A stretch of 42,629 bases of DNA from Pseudomonadota bacterium. GTDB lineage: Bacteria > Pseudomonadota > Gammaproteobacteria > Burkholderiales > Burkholderiaceae_C. The translations under genes were made by a program, and so were the position numbers. A model generated the notes under the pieces. It saw nothing but the letters and a program-made list of their open reading frames with translations. It searched no databases and was not told where the DNA came from. The stretch spans positions 5,952 to 48,580 of the forward strand of contig JAUNTQ010000016.1 of assembly GCA_030538605.1 (NCBI GenBank), read 5' to 3'. Of this stretch, positions 35,004 through 42,629 are shown piece by piece; position 1 is the first letter of the stretch; each line of letters opens with the position of its first letter.

Positions 35004-36283
35004 TCGCCACCGCCTTGATCGTGCTGCTGGTGCTGCTGGGCATCAGCATTCCGGTGGCCGCCGCACTGGGCGTGCTGGGCCTAGTGCTTGACCCGCTGTA
35101 TTCGTCGCTGCCGCTGCAGCGCGCCATGGGCGAGATGGCCTGGGGATCGTCCAACGAGTTTTTGCTGGTCGCCATTCCGCTGTTCATTCTGCTGGGCGAG
35201 ATCTTGCTGCGCGCCGGCTTTGCCCAGCGCATGTACGACGCCATGGCCAAGTGGCTCAGCTGGCTGCCGGGCGGGCTGATGCACGCCAACATCGGTGCCA
35301 GCACCGTGTTTGCCGCCACCAGCGGCTCCAGCGTGGCCACCGCCGCCACCGTGGGCACGGTGGCGCTGCCGCAGATCAAGCGCTTTGGCTACCACGAGCC
35401 GCTGTTTCTGGGCAGCATCGCCGCCGGCGGCACGCTGGGCATTCTCATTCCGCCGTCCATCAACCTCATCATCTACGGCGTGCTGACCAACACCTCGGTG
35501 CCCAAGCTCTACCTGGCGGGCATCATCCCGGGCATTCTGGCGGCGCTGCTGTTCATGGCCGTCATCGTCGGTGCCTGCCTGTGGCGGCCCGCCTGGGGCG
35601 GGCAGCGCGTGCGCGCCAGCTGGGGCGAGCGCCTGCGCAGCCTCGTCCACCTGCTGCCGCCGGCCTTCATCTTCCTGCTGGTGGTCGGCTCCATCTACGC
35701 CGGGCTGGCCACGCCCACCGAAGCCGCCGCGCTGGGCGTGGTGGGCGCGCTGGTGCTGGCGGCCTCGTTCAAGCGCCTGAACCTGGGCATGCTGCGCGAG
35801 GCGGTGGAAAACACCATGCGCTCGACCGCCATGATCATGCTGATCGTGATCGGCGCGGCGTTCTTGAACTTCATCATGTCGGCCATCGGCCTGACCGACG
35901 CCATCACCCGCACCGTCACCGAGCTGGGCCTGTCGCCCGCCTGGATGCTGCTGGCGCTGGTGGTGTTCTACGTCATCCTGGGCTGCTTCATGGAGACGCT
36001 GTCGATGATGATCACCACCATCCCCATCGTGGCGCCGATCATGATCGCGCTGGGGTTCGACCCCGTGTGGCTGGGCATCGTCATCATCGTGCTGGTCGAA
36101 ACCGCGCTCATCACCCCGCCCGTGGGCCTGAACCTGTTCGTGGTGCAAAGCCTGCGCAAGGCCGGCTCGATGCAGTCCATCATCGTCGGCGCGCTGCCTT
36201 TCGTGCTGGCGCTGTTCGCCGTCATCGTGCTGCTGGCGCTGTTCCCCTCGCTGGCGCTGTGGCTGCCTGAACTTTTCGGATAA
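35000..36283 (+). CDS. TRAP transporter large permease (DctM type)
   Basis: The 427-residue membrane protein carries out sodium-coupled uptake. It has about twelve hydrophobic segments and the DctM signatures EFLLVAIPLFILLGEILLRAG, GASTVFAATSGSSVATAATVG, IPPSINLIIYGVLTNTS, ATPTEAAALGVVGAL and ITPPVGLNLFVV. Start ATG 35000 overlaps the dctQ stop (ATGA). Length is normal, and the domain order is intact. Confidence 0.95.
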   Translation: MIATALIVLLVLLGISIPVAAALGVLGLVLDPLYSSLPLQRAMGEMAWGSSNEFLLVAIPLFILLGEILLRAGFAQRMYDAMAKWLSWLPGGLMHANIGASTVFAATSGSSVATAATVGTVALPQIKRFGYHEPLFLGSIAAGGTLGILIPPSINLIIYGVLTNTSVPKLYLAGIIPGILAALLFMAVIVGACLWRPAWGGQRVRASWGERLRSLVHLLPPAFIFLLVVGSIYAGLATPTEAAALGVVGALVLAASFKRLNLGMLREAVENTMRSTAMIMLIVIGAAFLNFIMSAIGLTDAITRTVTELGLSPAWMLLALVVFYVILGCFMETLSMMITTIPIVAPIMIALGFDPVWLGIVIIVLVETALITPPVGLNLFVVQSLRKAGSMQSIIVGALPFVLALFAVIVLLALFPSLALWLPELFG

Positions 36284-36288
36284 GAACC

Positions 36289-36975
36289 ATGTTGCTCACT
36301 TTTTCATTGCACACCAGCGCTGGCGAAAGCCGCCTTGAGACCGAGATCGACCAGTTCATCATTGCCGGCTGGGCCGGGCGCGACGCCGCCGCCATCGAGC
36401 ACCACATCGACGAGCTGGCCGCCATCGGCGTGCCGCGCCCTTCGGCCGTGCCGCTGTATTACCGCGTGGCGGCCAACCAGCTCACGCAGGCCGAGCGCGT
36501 GCAGGTGGTCGGCCCGCACAGCTCGGGCGAGGTCGAAGCGTTCGTGTTTGCGCACGGCGGCGAGCTGTACGTGAGCCTCACGTCCGACCACACCGACCGC
36601 AAGCTGGAGGCGCACAGCGTGGCCCTGTCCAAGCAGGTGTGCGCCAAGCCCGTGGCGCGCGTGGCCTGGCGCCATGCCGACGTGGCCGGCCACTGGGACA
36701 CCTTGCGCGTGCGCGCGCACATCGTGGAAAACGGCGTCGACACGCCCTACCAGGACGGCCTGCTGGCCAGCCTGCGCAGCGTGCCCGACCTGATCGCCCG
36801 CCACACCGGCGGCGGCACCACGCTGCCCGACGGCACCGCCATGAGCTGCGGCACCGTGGCCGTGATCGGCGGCATTCGCCCTGCGTCTTCGTTCCGCATG
36901 TCGCTGCACGACCCGGCGAGCGGGCGCAGCATCGAGCACCGCTACACGGTGGACGTGCTGCCCGAAGTCGCTTGA
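36289..36975 (+). CDS. DUF2848 family protein
   Basis: The 228-residue cytoplasmic protein matches the DUF2848 family, which I know only as a protein of unknown function often found beside amidases and TRAP or ABC transporters. Features are FIIAGWAGRDAAAIEHHIDELAAIGVPRPSAVPLYYRV, VSLTSDHTDRKLEAHSVALSKQ, GGGTTLPDGTAMSCGTV and RSIEHRYTVDVLPEV. The fold may be of the fumarylacetoacetase type, by the SDHTDR/K and end motifs, but this is inference. It starts 5 nt behind dctM and should be in its operon. Confidence 0.85.
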   Translation: MLLTFSLHTSAGESRLETEIDQFIIAGWAGRDAAAIEHHIDELAAIGVPRPSAVPLYYRVAANQLTQAERVQVVGPHSSGEVEAFVFAHGGELYVSLTSDHTDRKLEAHSVALSKQVCAKPVARVAWRHADVAGHWDTLRVRAHIVENGVDTPYQDGLLASLRSVPDLIARHTGGGTTLPDGTAMSCGTVAVIGGIRPASSFRMSLHDPASGRSIEHRYTVDVLPEVA

Positions 36976-37375
36976 CATGGAGCGCCCCCTGAGCCGCCTG
37001 CGGGAGGCTGGTGTCTGCACACATCTTCGTGAAGCGCAACCCGTGGGGCGGAACCCCGAAGGGATTCCGCCGGTGCTGCTGGGGCGGCGCTGCAGAACTC
37101 GCTTTGTTCGCTTCGCTCTCGCCGCTCAGACAACTGCAGCGAGCCAGAGCACGAAGTGCGCATGCTTCGCTGCGCACCCGCCCCACGCCCTGCGCTTCTC
37201 GGCACGGCCAGAGGGGCTTTACAAATCCACACGGGCCATCGCTTCGCTCGGCCCTGTCTTGCTCCCTCTCCCTCTTGGAGAGGGTTGGGGTGAGGGCCGC
37301 CCACCTTCGCTCTGTTGTGCGGTGCCCTGGTTTGGCCTGCTCTGCGGCCTATGGCATGCAGCAAAAGACAGGGGC
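36976..37375. repeat. Gene-free region filled by a large dispersed repeat and a CTCCCTCTCC hairpin repeat
   Basis: This 400-nt stretch between convergent genes has no supported gene. About 37045-37235 contains GGGGCGGCGCTGCAGAACTC, CGCTTCGCTC-like runs and ACGGCCAGAGGGGC, a long repeat type I have seen scattered in Comamonadaceae. At 37259-37299 is CTCCCTCTCCCTCTTGGAGAGGGTTGGGGTGAGGG, here cited only by its ends CTCCCTC and GTGAGGG, a common proteobacterial hairpin repeat. Confidence 0.65.
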
Positions 37376-37996
37376 TTACGCCGCCCGTGCCTGCGCGATC
37401 AGCTCGCGCATCTGGTCGCGGCTGATGGCACCGGGCGCGGCGGTGCGGCCGATGAGGTAGCTGGGCGTGCCGCGAAAGCCCAGCGTGCGGGCAAAGCGCT
37501 GGTTGCGCGCAAACAGCGCCTGCAGCCGATCGTCGTTTTCGGCCACCCAGGCCTTGGCGGCGGCCATGTCCACGCCGCGTGCGGCCAAGGCGGCTTCGGT
37601 GCGCGCTTCGTTCAGGCGACCCGAGTGGGTCATCAGCGCGTCCACCGCGTCGGCGTATTTGCCCTGCCGCGCGGCGGCCAGCGCCAGGCGGGCGGCGTGG
37701 CGCGAGCTGTCGCCGTAGACGAACAGGTCGCGCATCACCAGCCGCAGCTTCGGGTCTTCGGCCAGCAGCGCCTTCACGTCGGGGTAGCTGCGCTTGCAAT
37801 AGGCGCACTGGTAGTCGAAGAACTTGACGATGGTGACGTCGCCCTTGGCGTTGCCCAGCGCTGGCAGCGCGACGTCGTGCGTGATCTCGCGCAGCGCGTC
37901 GGCAGATTGCGCGCCAGCCAGCACGGGTGCGGCCAGCAGCGGCGCGGCCAGGAAGGTGCGGCGGGACAGACGAGGCGCGGGCAAGGGCAACAACAT
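37376..37996 (-). CDS. DsbA-family thiol oxidoreductase with Tat-type signal
   Basis: The 206-residue protein is a thioredoxin-fold disulfide oxidoreductase of the DsbA/Com1 kind. SRRTFLAAPLLAAPVLAGAQ (about 10-29) is a twin-arginine signal, so export is probably in folded form. The active site is CAYC in FDYQCAYCKRSYP (about 60-72), and the cis-Pro loop is GTPSYLIG near 178. It runs opposite to its neighbours: convergent with the DUF2848 gene and divergent from the amidase gene, 107 nt apart. Its link with the catabolic genes is unclear. Confidence 0.87.
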   Translation of the reverse strand: MLLPLPAPRLSRRTFLAAPLLAAPVLAGAQSADALREITHDVALPALGNAKGDVTIVKFFDYQCAYCKRSYPDVKALLAEDPKLRLVMRDLFVYGDSSRHAARLALAAARQGKYADAVDALMTHSGRLNEARTEAALAARGVDMAAAKAWVAENDDRLQALFARNQRFARTLGFRGTPSYLIGRTAAPGAISRDQMRELIAQARAA

Positions 37997-38103
37997 GCAA
38001 TGGGCTCCAGTGGCGTCGAAAAGGCCCGTTGGAGACAGGCACGCGCCGCAGGTTCCCCGCGCCATCAGGCCCGACAGACCCGTTTTTGAACTTGAACCAC
38101 ACG

Positions 38104-39483
38104 ATGAAGCACATGACCTCCTTGCCCACCATCGCCCACCTGGGTGCCGAGCTGGCCGCTGGCCGCACCACCTCGCAGCAGCTGACCGAAGCGGCGCTGG
38201 CGCGCGCGCAAGACCCGGCCGGCGAGGGCGCACGCGTGTTCACCCGCCTGGACGCAGACCGCGCGCTGGCCGCCGCGCGCGCCAGCGACGTGCTGCGCGC
38301 CGCAGGCATGGCGCGCTCGCCGCTCGAAGGGCTGCCGGTGTCGGTCAAAGACCTGTTCGACATCGCGGGGCAGCCCACCACGGCAGGCTCGGTGGTGCTG
38401 AAAAACGCCGCGCCTGCGCCGCGCAACGCGCCGGTGATCGACCGCCTGATCGCCGCTGGCGCGGTGATCGTGGGGCGCACCAACATGACGGAGTTCGCTT
38501 TCTCCGGCCTGGGCCTGAACCCGCACTACGGCACGCCGAAGAACCCGTGGGACCGTGCCGCAAAAGAGGGCGGCGGGCGCATCCCCGGCGGCTCGTCCAG
38601 CGGCGCAGCGGTGTCGGTGACGGACGGCATGGCGGCGCTGGCCATCGGTTCGGACACGGGTGGCTCGGTGCGCATTCCGTCGGCGCTGTGCGGCCTCACC
38701 GGCTTCAAGCCCACGCAGCGGCGCGTGCCCATCACCGGCACGGTGCCGCTGTCCACCTCGCTCGACTGCATCGGCCCGCTGGGCGCCAGCGTGCGCTGCT
38801 GCGCCATCGCCGACGCCGTGCTGGCCGGCGACGCGCCCACGGCGCGCGCCGCGCTGCCCGTGCGCGGCGCGCGCCTGGCCATCCCGACCACGGTGGTGCA
38901 CAACGACATGGACGAGGCCGTGGCGCGCGCCTTCGAGCACGCCTGCGCCAGGCTGTCCGACGCCGGCGCGCAGCTCACGCGGCTGGCCGTGCCCGAGTTC
39001 GCCGAAGTCGGCGCGCTGAACGCCCGCGGCACCCTGGCCGGCGCCGAAGCCTGGGCCTGGCACCGCGCCCTGCTGGCAGACCACGCCGCCGCCTACGACC
39101 CGCGCGTGGGCACGCGCATCCGCGCGGGCGAGGCCATGGGCGCGGGCGACTACATCGACCTGCAAGCCGGGCGCCGCGACTGGATCGCGCGTGTCGAAGC
39201 GCGCATCGCCCCGTTCGACGCGCTGATCCTGCCTACCGTGCCCACCGTCGCCCCCGGCATCGCCGCCACCGGCGCCAGCGACGAGGTCTATTTCAAGACC
39301 AACGGCCTGATGCTGCGCAACCCCTCGCTCATCAACTTCCTGGACGGCTGCGCGCTCAGCCTGCCCTGCCACACGCCGGGCGAGGCGCCCGTGGGGCTGA
39401 TGCTGGCCGGCCCCGCCATGGCCGACGCGCGCATCCTCGCGCTGGGGCTGGGGGTGGAGCAGGTGCTGTCGGGCTCACACTGA
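38104..39483 (+). CDS. Amidase signature family hydrolase
   Basis: The 459-residue enzyme hydrolyses a carboxamide or related C-N bond. The Ser-Ser-Lys set is complete: Lys82 in VSVKDLFD, cis-Ser in GGSSSGAAV (about 164-166) and nucleophile Ser189 in GSDTGGSVR. AGAVIVGRTNMTEFAFSGLG and NPHYGTPKNPW are further family marks. No GatB-like partner is nearby, so this is a metabolic amidase, not GatA. ATG 38104 gives MKHMTSL; 38113 is a close alternative. It is the last gene of the island with the TRAP and DUF2848 genes. Confidence 0.92.
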   Translation: MKHMTSLPTIAHLGAELAAGRTTSQQLTEAALARAQDPAGEGARVFTRLDADRALAAARASDVLRAAGMARSPLEGLPVSVKDLFDIAGQPTTAGSVVLKNAAPAPRNAPVIDRLIAAGAVIVGRTNMTEFAFSGLGLNPHYGTPKNPWDRAAKEGGGRIPGGSSSGAAVSVTDGMAALAIGSDTGGSVRIPSALCGLTGFKPTQRRVPITGTVPLSTSLDCIGPLGASVRCCAIADAVLAGDAPTARAALPVRGARLAIPTTVVHNDMDEAVARAFEHACARLSDAGAQLTRLAVPEFAEVGALNARGTLAGAEAWAWHRALLADHAAAYDPRVGTRIRAGEAMGAGDYIDLQAGRRDWIARVEARIAPFDALILPTVPTVAPGIAATGASDEVYFKTNGLMLRNPSLINFLDGCALSLPCHTPGEAPVGLMLAGPAMADARILALGLGVEQVLSGSH

Positions 39484-39501
39484 AGGATGAAACAAAAATA
39501 G

Positions 39502-39577
39502 AGCTTCTTGCGTATGATTTAAAGCATTTTCAATTTATTTTATATATGAAACCGCTTTATAACATGCGCAAGCAGCT
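39502..39577. repeat. 76-nt hairpin repeat, copy E
   Basis: Arms 39502-39525 and 39554-39577; the left arm has one unpaired change (AGCTT for AGCTG) and the most divergence in the inner arm. It starts 18 nt behind the amidase stop, is preceded by ACAAAAATAG and followed by CTATTTTTG, so it looks like the amidase terminator. Confidence 0.88.
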
Positions 39578-39652
39578 ACTATTTTTGATTATCAAGCCGC
39601 CCATCACCAACGGCAGCGCTACCATGCGGGGCTTGATCGACTCCGCGCGGAC

Positions 39653-40540
39653 ATGGCCATGACTTCCTTGCAGCCCCCGAACCCCTCAGACGAGGCCAAC
39701 GACGAAAACAACGCCCTTGACGATGCCGCCATGGCCACGCTGGGCGCGCTGGAAGACGCGCTGGACGCCATGCGCGCGCGCAGGCAGGACGTGCCGCAGT
39801 GGGAATTCTGCGAAGGCGTGCTCACCGCCATGCTGTGCATGCGCCGCGCCGTGTCGCAAAGCGAATGGCTGCACCACCTGCTAGCCGACAGGGAAGGCGG
39901 CGAAGCCTTCGCCAGCGAGGGCGAACGCACGCACTTTCTGATGCACTGGTACGCGCGCGAAGCCCAGCTGCGCGCCGCGCTGGAAGCGCCCGTGGACGAC
40001 CTGCGCGACGAGCGCGCCTTGCAGCCGGGCCTGATCGACTGGCGCGGCATGGCGCTTGCGATGGAGCAGGAGCAGGCACAGGAGCAGCCCCCGGCCGATG
40101 CCGACGCCCCCCAGGACGCCGCAAGCGACACGGACGAAGCAGAAGACGCGCTCACGCCCGAGGCCTTGCCCGCCTACGGCCAGCTGTGGGCGCTGGGCTT
40201 CATCACCGTGACCGAGCTATGGGCCGACGACTGGGCGCCGCCGCGCGACAAGGAGATCGCCGCCGACATGACGGATGCGCTGGACTGCGTGGCCGCACTG
40301 CTGGACGACGACACCGTCACGCCCGCCTTCAACTTCTTCGACGACGACGCGCCGCCCAGCACCAGCGCGGCGCGCATCGACGCCTTTGGCGAAGCCCTGT
40401 GGGCCGTGTACGACCTGTACGCCATTGCCAAAAGCCTGGGCCCGCGCGCGGCCCCCGTGCGCCACACGGGCAAGGTGGGCCGCAACGATCCCTGCCCCTG
40501 CGGCAGCGGCAAGAAGCACAAGAAGTGCTGCGGCGCGTGA
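39653..40540 (+). CDS. UPF0149-like protein with C-terminal SEC-C zinc motif (second copy)
   Basis: The 295-residue cytoplasmic protein has a YecA/UPF0149-like body (about 25-260; [31 protein letters not shown]) interrupted by an acidic, low-complexity linker at about 140-165 ([18 protein letters not shown]). It ends with [20 protein letters not shown], almost identical at DNA level to the end of the 2490-3203 gene. The function of neither is known. ATG 39653 or 39659 may start it. It lies 27 nt before the SpmA-SpmB gene on the same strand. Confidence 0.83.
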   Translation: MAMTSLQPPNPSDEANDENNALDDAAMATLGALEDALDAMRARRQDVPQWEFCEGVLTAMLCMRRAVSQSEWLHHLLADREGGEAFASEGERTHFLMHWYAREAQLRAALEAPVDDLRDERALQPGLIDWRGMALAMEQEQAQEQPPADADAPQDAASDTDEAEDALTPEALPAYGQLWALGFITVTELWADDWAPPRDKEIAADMTDALDCVAALLDDDTVTPAFNFFDDDAPPSTSAARIDAFGEALWAVYDLYAIAKSLGPRAAPVRHTGKVGRNDPCPCGSGKKHKKCCGA

Positions 40541-40567
40541 GCGCGGCCTGTTGCCGGGGCTGAAGCG

Positions 40568-41815
40568 GTGGTGCTGAACATCGTCTGGCTCGCCTTGCTG
40601 CTGGGCGGCATGGCGGCGGCCGTGGTGCAGACCTTCGGCGGCGACATGGCCGCGCTGCCCCGGCTGATGACGGCCATGTTCGATGCGGCGCGCACCGGCT
40701 TCGAGATCTCCATCGGCCTGGTCGGCATCATGGCGCTGTGGCTGGGGCTGATGAAGATCGGCCAGCAGGCCGGCATGATCGACGCCTTCGCGCGTGGGGT
40801 GAACCCGCTGTTTCGCCACCTCTTTCCCGGCGTGCCGCGCGGCCACCCGGCGCAGGGCGCGATGACCATGAACATGAGCGCCAACCTGCTCGGGCTGGAC
40901 AACGCCGCCACGCCGCTGGGCCTCAAGGCCATGCAGGAGCTGCAATCGCTCAACCCCCGGCCCGGCACCGCCACCAACGCGCAGATCATGTTTCTGACGC
41001 TGAACACGGCGGGCCTCACCCTCATCCCCACCTCGGTCATCGCCATCCGCCAGACCATGGCCGTGAAGGAGGGGCTGGTGGGCTTCAACGCGGCAGACAT
41101 CTTCCTGCCCACGCTGATTGCCACGGCGGGCGGGCTGCTGTCGGCGCTGCTCATGGTGGCCGTGGTGCAGCGCCTGCCGCTGTGGCGCGCGGCCCTGCTG
41201 TGGCCGCTGGTGGCGCTGGCAGCCATCGTCGGCGCGCTGGTGTGGTGGCTTTCGCGCATACCGCCCGAGCACGCGGCGCAGGTCATGGGCGTGGTGGGCG
41301 CGGGCTTCATCCTGGCCGTGGTGGCGCTGTTTCTGCTGGCCGGCGCGTGGCGGCGCGTGAACGTGTACGACGCTTTCGTCGAAGGGGCCAAGGAAGGCTT
41401 TGGCGTGGCCGTGCAGATCATCCCCTACCTGGTGGCCATGCTGGTGGCCATTGCGGTGTTTCGCGCGGCGGGGCTGATGGACGTGGCCATGGCCGGCATC
41501 GGCGCTGCCGTGGCGGCGCTGGGCCTGCCCACCGACTTTCTGCCCGCCGTGCCCGTGGGGCTGATGAAGGTGCTCTCCGGCTCGGGCGCGCGCGGGCTGA
41601 TGGTGGACGTGATGCAGACGCACGGCGTCGATTCGTTCGCGGGCAAGCTGGCCGCCATCATCCAGGGCTCGACCGAAACCACCTTCTACGTGCTGGCCGT
41701 CTACTTCGGCAGCGTGGGCGTGAAAAACACCCGCCACGCGCTGCCCTGCGCGCTGTTCGCCGACGCGGCGGGGCTGGTGATCGCCATCTTCGTGGCCTAT
41801 GCGTTTTTCAAGTGA
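40568..41815 (+). CDS. SpmA-SpmB fusion, nucleoside-recognition (GATE) domain membrane protein
   Basis: The 415-residue inner-membrane protein joins an SpmA-like half (about 1-200; GLVGIMALWLGLMKIGQQAGMID, NLLGLDNAATPLGLKAMQEL, FLTLNTAGLTLIPTSVIAIR) to an SpmB-like half (about 240-415; FVEGAKEGFGVAVQIIPYLVAMLVAI, LKVLSGSGARGLMVDV, STETTFYVLAVYFGSVGVKNTRHAL). The parts are named for spore maturation in Bacillus, but fused forms are common in non-sporing proteobacteria, where the role is unknown; transport of a small molecule is likely. The start is GTG. Confidence 0.92.
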   Translation: MVLNIVWLALLLGGMAAAVVQTFGGDMAALPRLMTAMFDAARTGFEISIGLVGIMALWLGLMKIGQQAGMIDAFARGVNPLFRHLFPGVPRGHPAQGAMTMNMSANLLGLDNAATPLGLKAMQELQSLNPRPGTATNAQIMFLTLNTAGLTLIPTSVIAIRQTMAVKEGLVGFNAADIFLPTLIATAGGLLSALLMVAVVQRLPLWRAALLWPLVALAAIVGALVWWLSRIPPEHAAQVMGVVGAGFILAVVALFLLAGAWRRVNVYDAFVEGAKEGFGVAVQIIPYLVAMLVAIAVFRAAGLMDVAMAGIGAAVAALGLPTDFLPAVPVGLMKVLSGSGARGLMVDVMQTHGVDSFAGKLAAIIQGSTETTFYVLAVYFGSVGVKNTRHALPCALFADAAGLVIAIFVAYAFFK

Positions 41816-41830
41816 GGCGGCTGGGCGCGC

Positions 41831-41876
41831 ATGACCGGCGCTGGCGCGCCATGACGAATGACGAATGACGAATGAC
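41831..41876. repeat. ATGAC/TGGC hairpin repeat, copy 3
   Basis: ATGACC, stem GGCGC, loop TGGC, stem GCGCC, then ATGAC followed by a threefold GAATGAC run. Stem bases differ from copies 1 and 2 but pair. It starts 15 nt behind the SpmA-SpmB gene. Confidence 0.75.
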
Positions 41877-41904
41877 AAAGCCGCCGTGCGTGCGGATGCC
41901 CTGG

Positions 41905-41945
41905 GTCATCTGTCATGCGCTCGCCAGAGCGCGGTCATTCGTCAT
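41905..41945. repeat. ATGAC/TGGC hairpin repeat, copy 4 (inverted)
   Basis: Read on the minus strand: ATGACGAATGACC, stem GCGCTC, loop TGGC, stem GAGCGC, ATGACAGATGAC. It faces copy 3 across 28 nt and lies 5 nt behind the sulfate-binding protein gene (minus strand), so each of the two convergent genes has its own copy at the 3' end. Confidence 0.8.
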
Positions 41946-41950
41946 CGGCT

Positions 41951-42629
41951 TCACTGGTGCGTGTAAATCTGGTCGAACAGCGCGCCATCGGCAAAGTGCT
42001 TGCGGCTGGCCGCAGCCCAGCCGCCGAAGGCTTCGTCGATGGTGAACAGGTTCAGCCGGGGAAAGCGCTCGGCGTACTTGGCGGCGGCCTGGGGCGACGT
42101 GGGGCGGTAGAAGTGCTTGCCGGCCAGGTCCTGGCCTTCGTCGCTGTAGAGGTATTGCAGATACGCCTCGGCCACCGCGCGCGTGCCCTTGCGGTCGACG
42201 TTCTTGTCGACCACGGTCACGGCAGGTTCGGCCAGGATGGAGAGGCTGGGGTACACGATGTCGAACTTGGCGCCGGTTTCCTTTTCCAGCAGATAGGCCT
42301 CGTTCTCCCAGGCGATCAGCACGTCGCCCTGGCCCCGCTGGCCGAAGGTGATGGTGGAGCCGCGCGCGCCGGTGTCCAGCACCGGCACGTTGCGGTAGAG
42401 CTGCGCCACGAAGGCGCGCGCCTTGGCCTCGTCACCCAGCTTGCGCCGGGCAAACTCCCACGCAGCCAGGTAGTTCCAGCGCGCGCCGCCGCTGGTCTTG
42501 GGGTTGGGCGTGATGACGCGCACGCCGGGCTTGACCAGGTCGTCCCAATCCTTGATGCCTTTGGGGTTGCCCTGGCGCACCACCAGCACGATGGTGGAGG
42601 TGTAGGGCGAGCTGTTGTGCGGCAGGCGT
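41951..42629 (-). CDS. Sulfate/thiosulfate ABC transporter substrate-binding protein (5' part outside window)
   Basis: This is the C-terminal 225 or so residues of a periplasmic sulfate-type binding protein (Sbp/CysP). The frame runs open to the window end ([14 protein letters not shown] before the first inner start codon), so signal peptide and first lobe lie beyond. The family sequence [41 protein letters not shown] and the later [27 protein letters not shown] hold sulfate-binding residues. cysT/W/A genes are not seen downstream; convergent SpmA-SpmB follows. Which of sulfate or thiosulfate is preferred cannot be told. Confidence 0.93.
   Translation of the reverse strand, partial: RLPHNSSPYTSTIVLVVRQGNPKGIKDWDDLVKPGVRVITPNPKTSGGARWNYLAAWEFARRKLGDEAKARAFVAQLYRNVPVLDTGARGSTITFGQRGQGDVLIAWENEAYLLEKETGAKFDIVYPSLSILAEPAVTVVDKNVDRKGTRAVAEAYLQYLYSDEGQDLAGKHFYRPTSPQAAAKYAERFPRLNLFTIDEAFGGWAAASRKHFADGALFDQIYTHQ

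Noticed and set aside
37824-39662. 612-residue plus-strand frame over the amidase gene
   Set aside because: Arg/Ala/Gly-rich out-of-frame reading; the amidase frame has all catalytic motifs.
40568-41815. Evidence for sporulation from SpmA/SpmB similarity
   Set aside because: The fused form is common in non-sporing proteobacteria and no other sporulation gene is present.

Overview
The window is about 42.6 kb of GC-rich chromosomal DNA from what looks like a betaproteobacterium, most likely a member of the Comamonadaceae (Burkholderiales). The reasons are the gene content and order (yggS next to divergent pilT-pilU, aceK-can, metX-metW), and the many short intergenic hairpin repeats of types I associate with Acidovorax/Delftia/Ottowia-like genomes. 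The genus cannot be fixed from the sequence. There is no rRNA, tRNA, prophage or CRISPR array; the only transposon trace is a decayed IS66 fragment.

Layout. 1-2.4 kb: a dipeptide-type ABC binding protein, then ruvA. 2.5-5.7 kb: an insert that separates ruvA from ruvB, with a UPF0149/SEC-C protein, an IS66 transposase remnant carrying two frameshifts, and a secreted lysyl-endopeptidase-like lipoprotein with three C-terminal DUF5648-type repeats. 5.8-11 kb: ruvB, a membrane-anchored PstS-like protein, a stand-alone TOPRIM protein, aqpZ and a CDF cation exporter. 11-16.4 kb (minus strand): a Cys-rich exported protein, ybeY, a beta-hydroxyacid dehydrogenase, a small unknown protein, pilU and pilT. 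16.4-21.2 kb: yggS, a block of nested inverted repeats, then the RNA-repair locus rtcR <-> rtcB with a zinc-ribbon gene behind rtcB and a good sigma-54 promoter between regulator and ligase.

21.4-28.7 kb (mostly minus): a thiolase, a truncated NTF2-like protein coupled to a vapBC toxin-antitoxin pair, aceK, a beta-carbonic anhydrase, a hemerythrin-like protein on plus, isovaleryl-CoA dehydrogenase and a PaaI-type thioesterase. 28.9-30.8 kb: a SAM-II-like riboswitch with its own terminator in front of metX-metW, a feedback-controlled methionine operon. 30.8-39.5 kb: an accessory catabolic island with an AllA-family protein, a LysR regulator, a DUF1445 hydro-lyase, a complete TRAP transporter, a DUF2848 protein, a Tat-exported DsbA-like protein (opposite strand) and an amidase. 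It looks like uptake and breakdown of one amide- or ureide-like organic acid that cannot be named from sequence. 39.6-42.6 kb: a second SEC-C protein, an SpmA-SpmB fusion and the 3' part of a sulfate-binding protein cut by the window edge.

The most striking non-coding signals are two dispersed hairpin families. One is a 76-nt element present five times with exactly the same length (24-nt arms, 28-nt centre). The other is a short hairpin present four times, whose stem changes in a compensated way while a TGGC loop and ATGAC flanks stay fixed. Further elements are larger inverted repeats shared with many proteobacteria. Almost all lie just behind genes, where they could end or stabilise transcripts.
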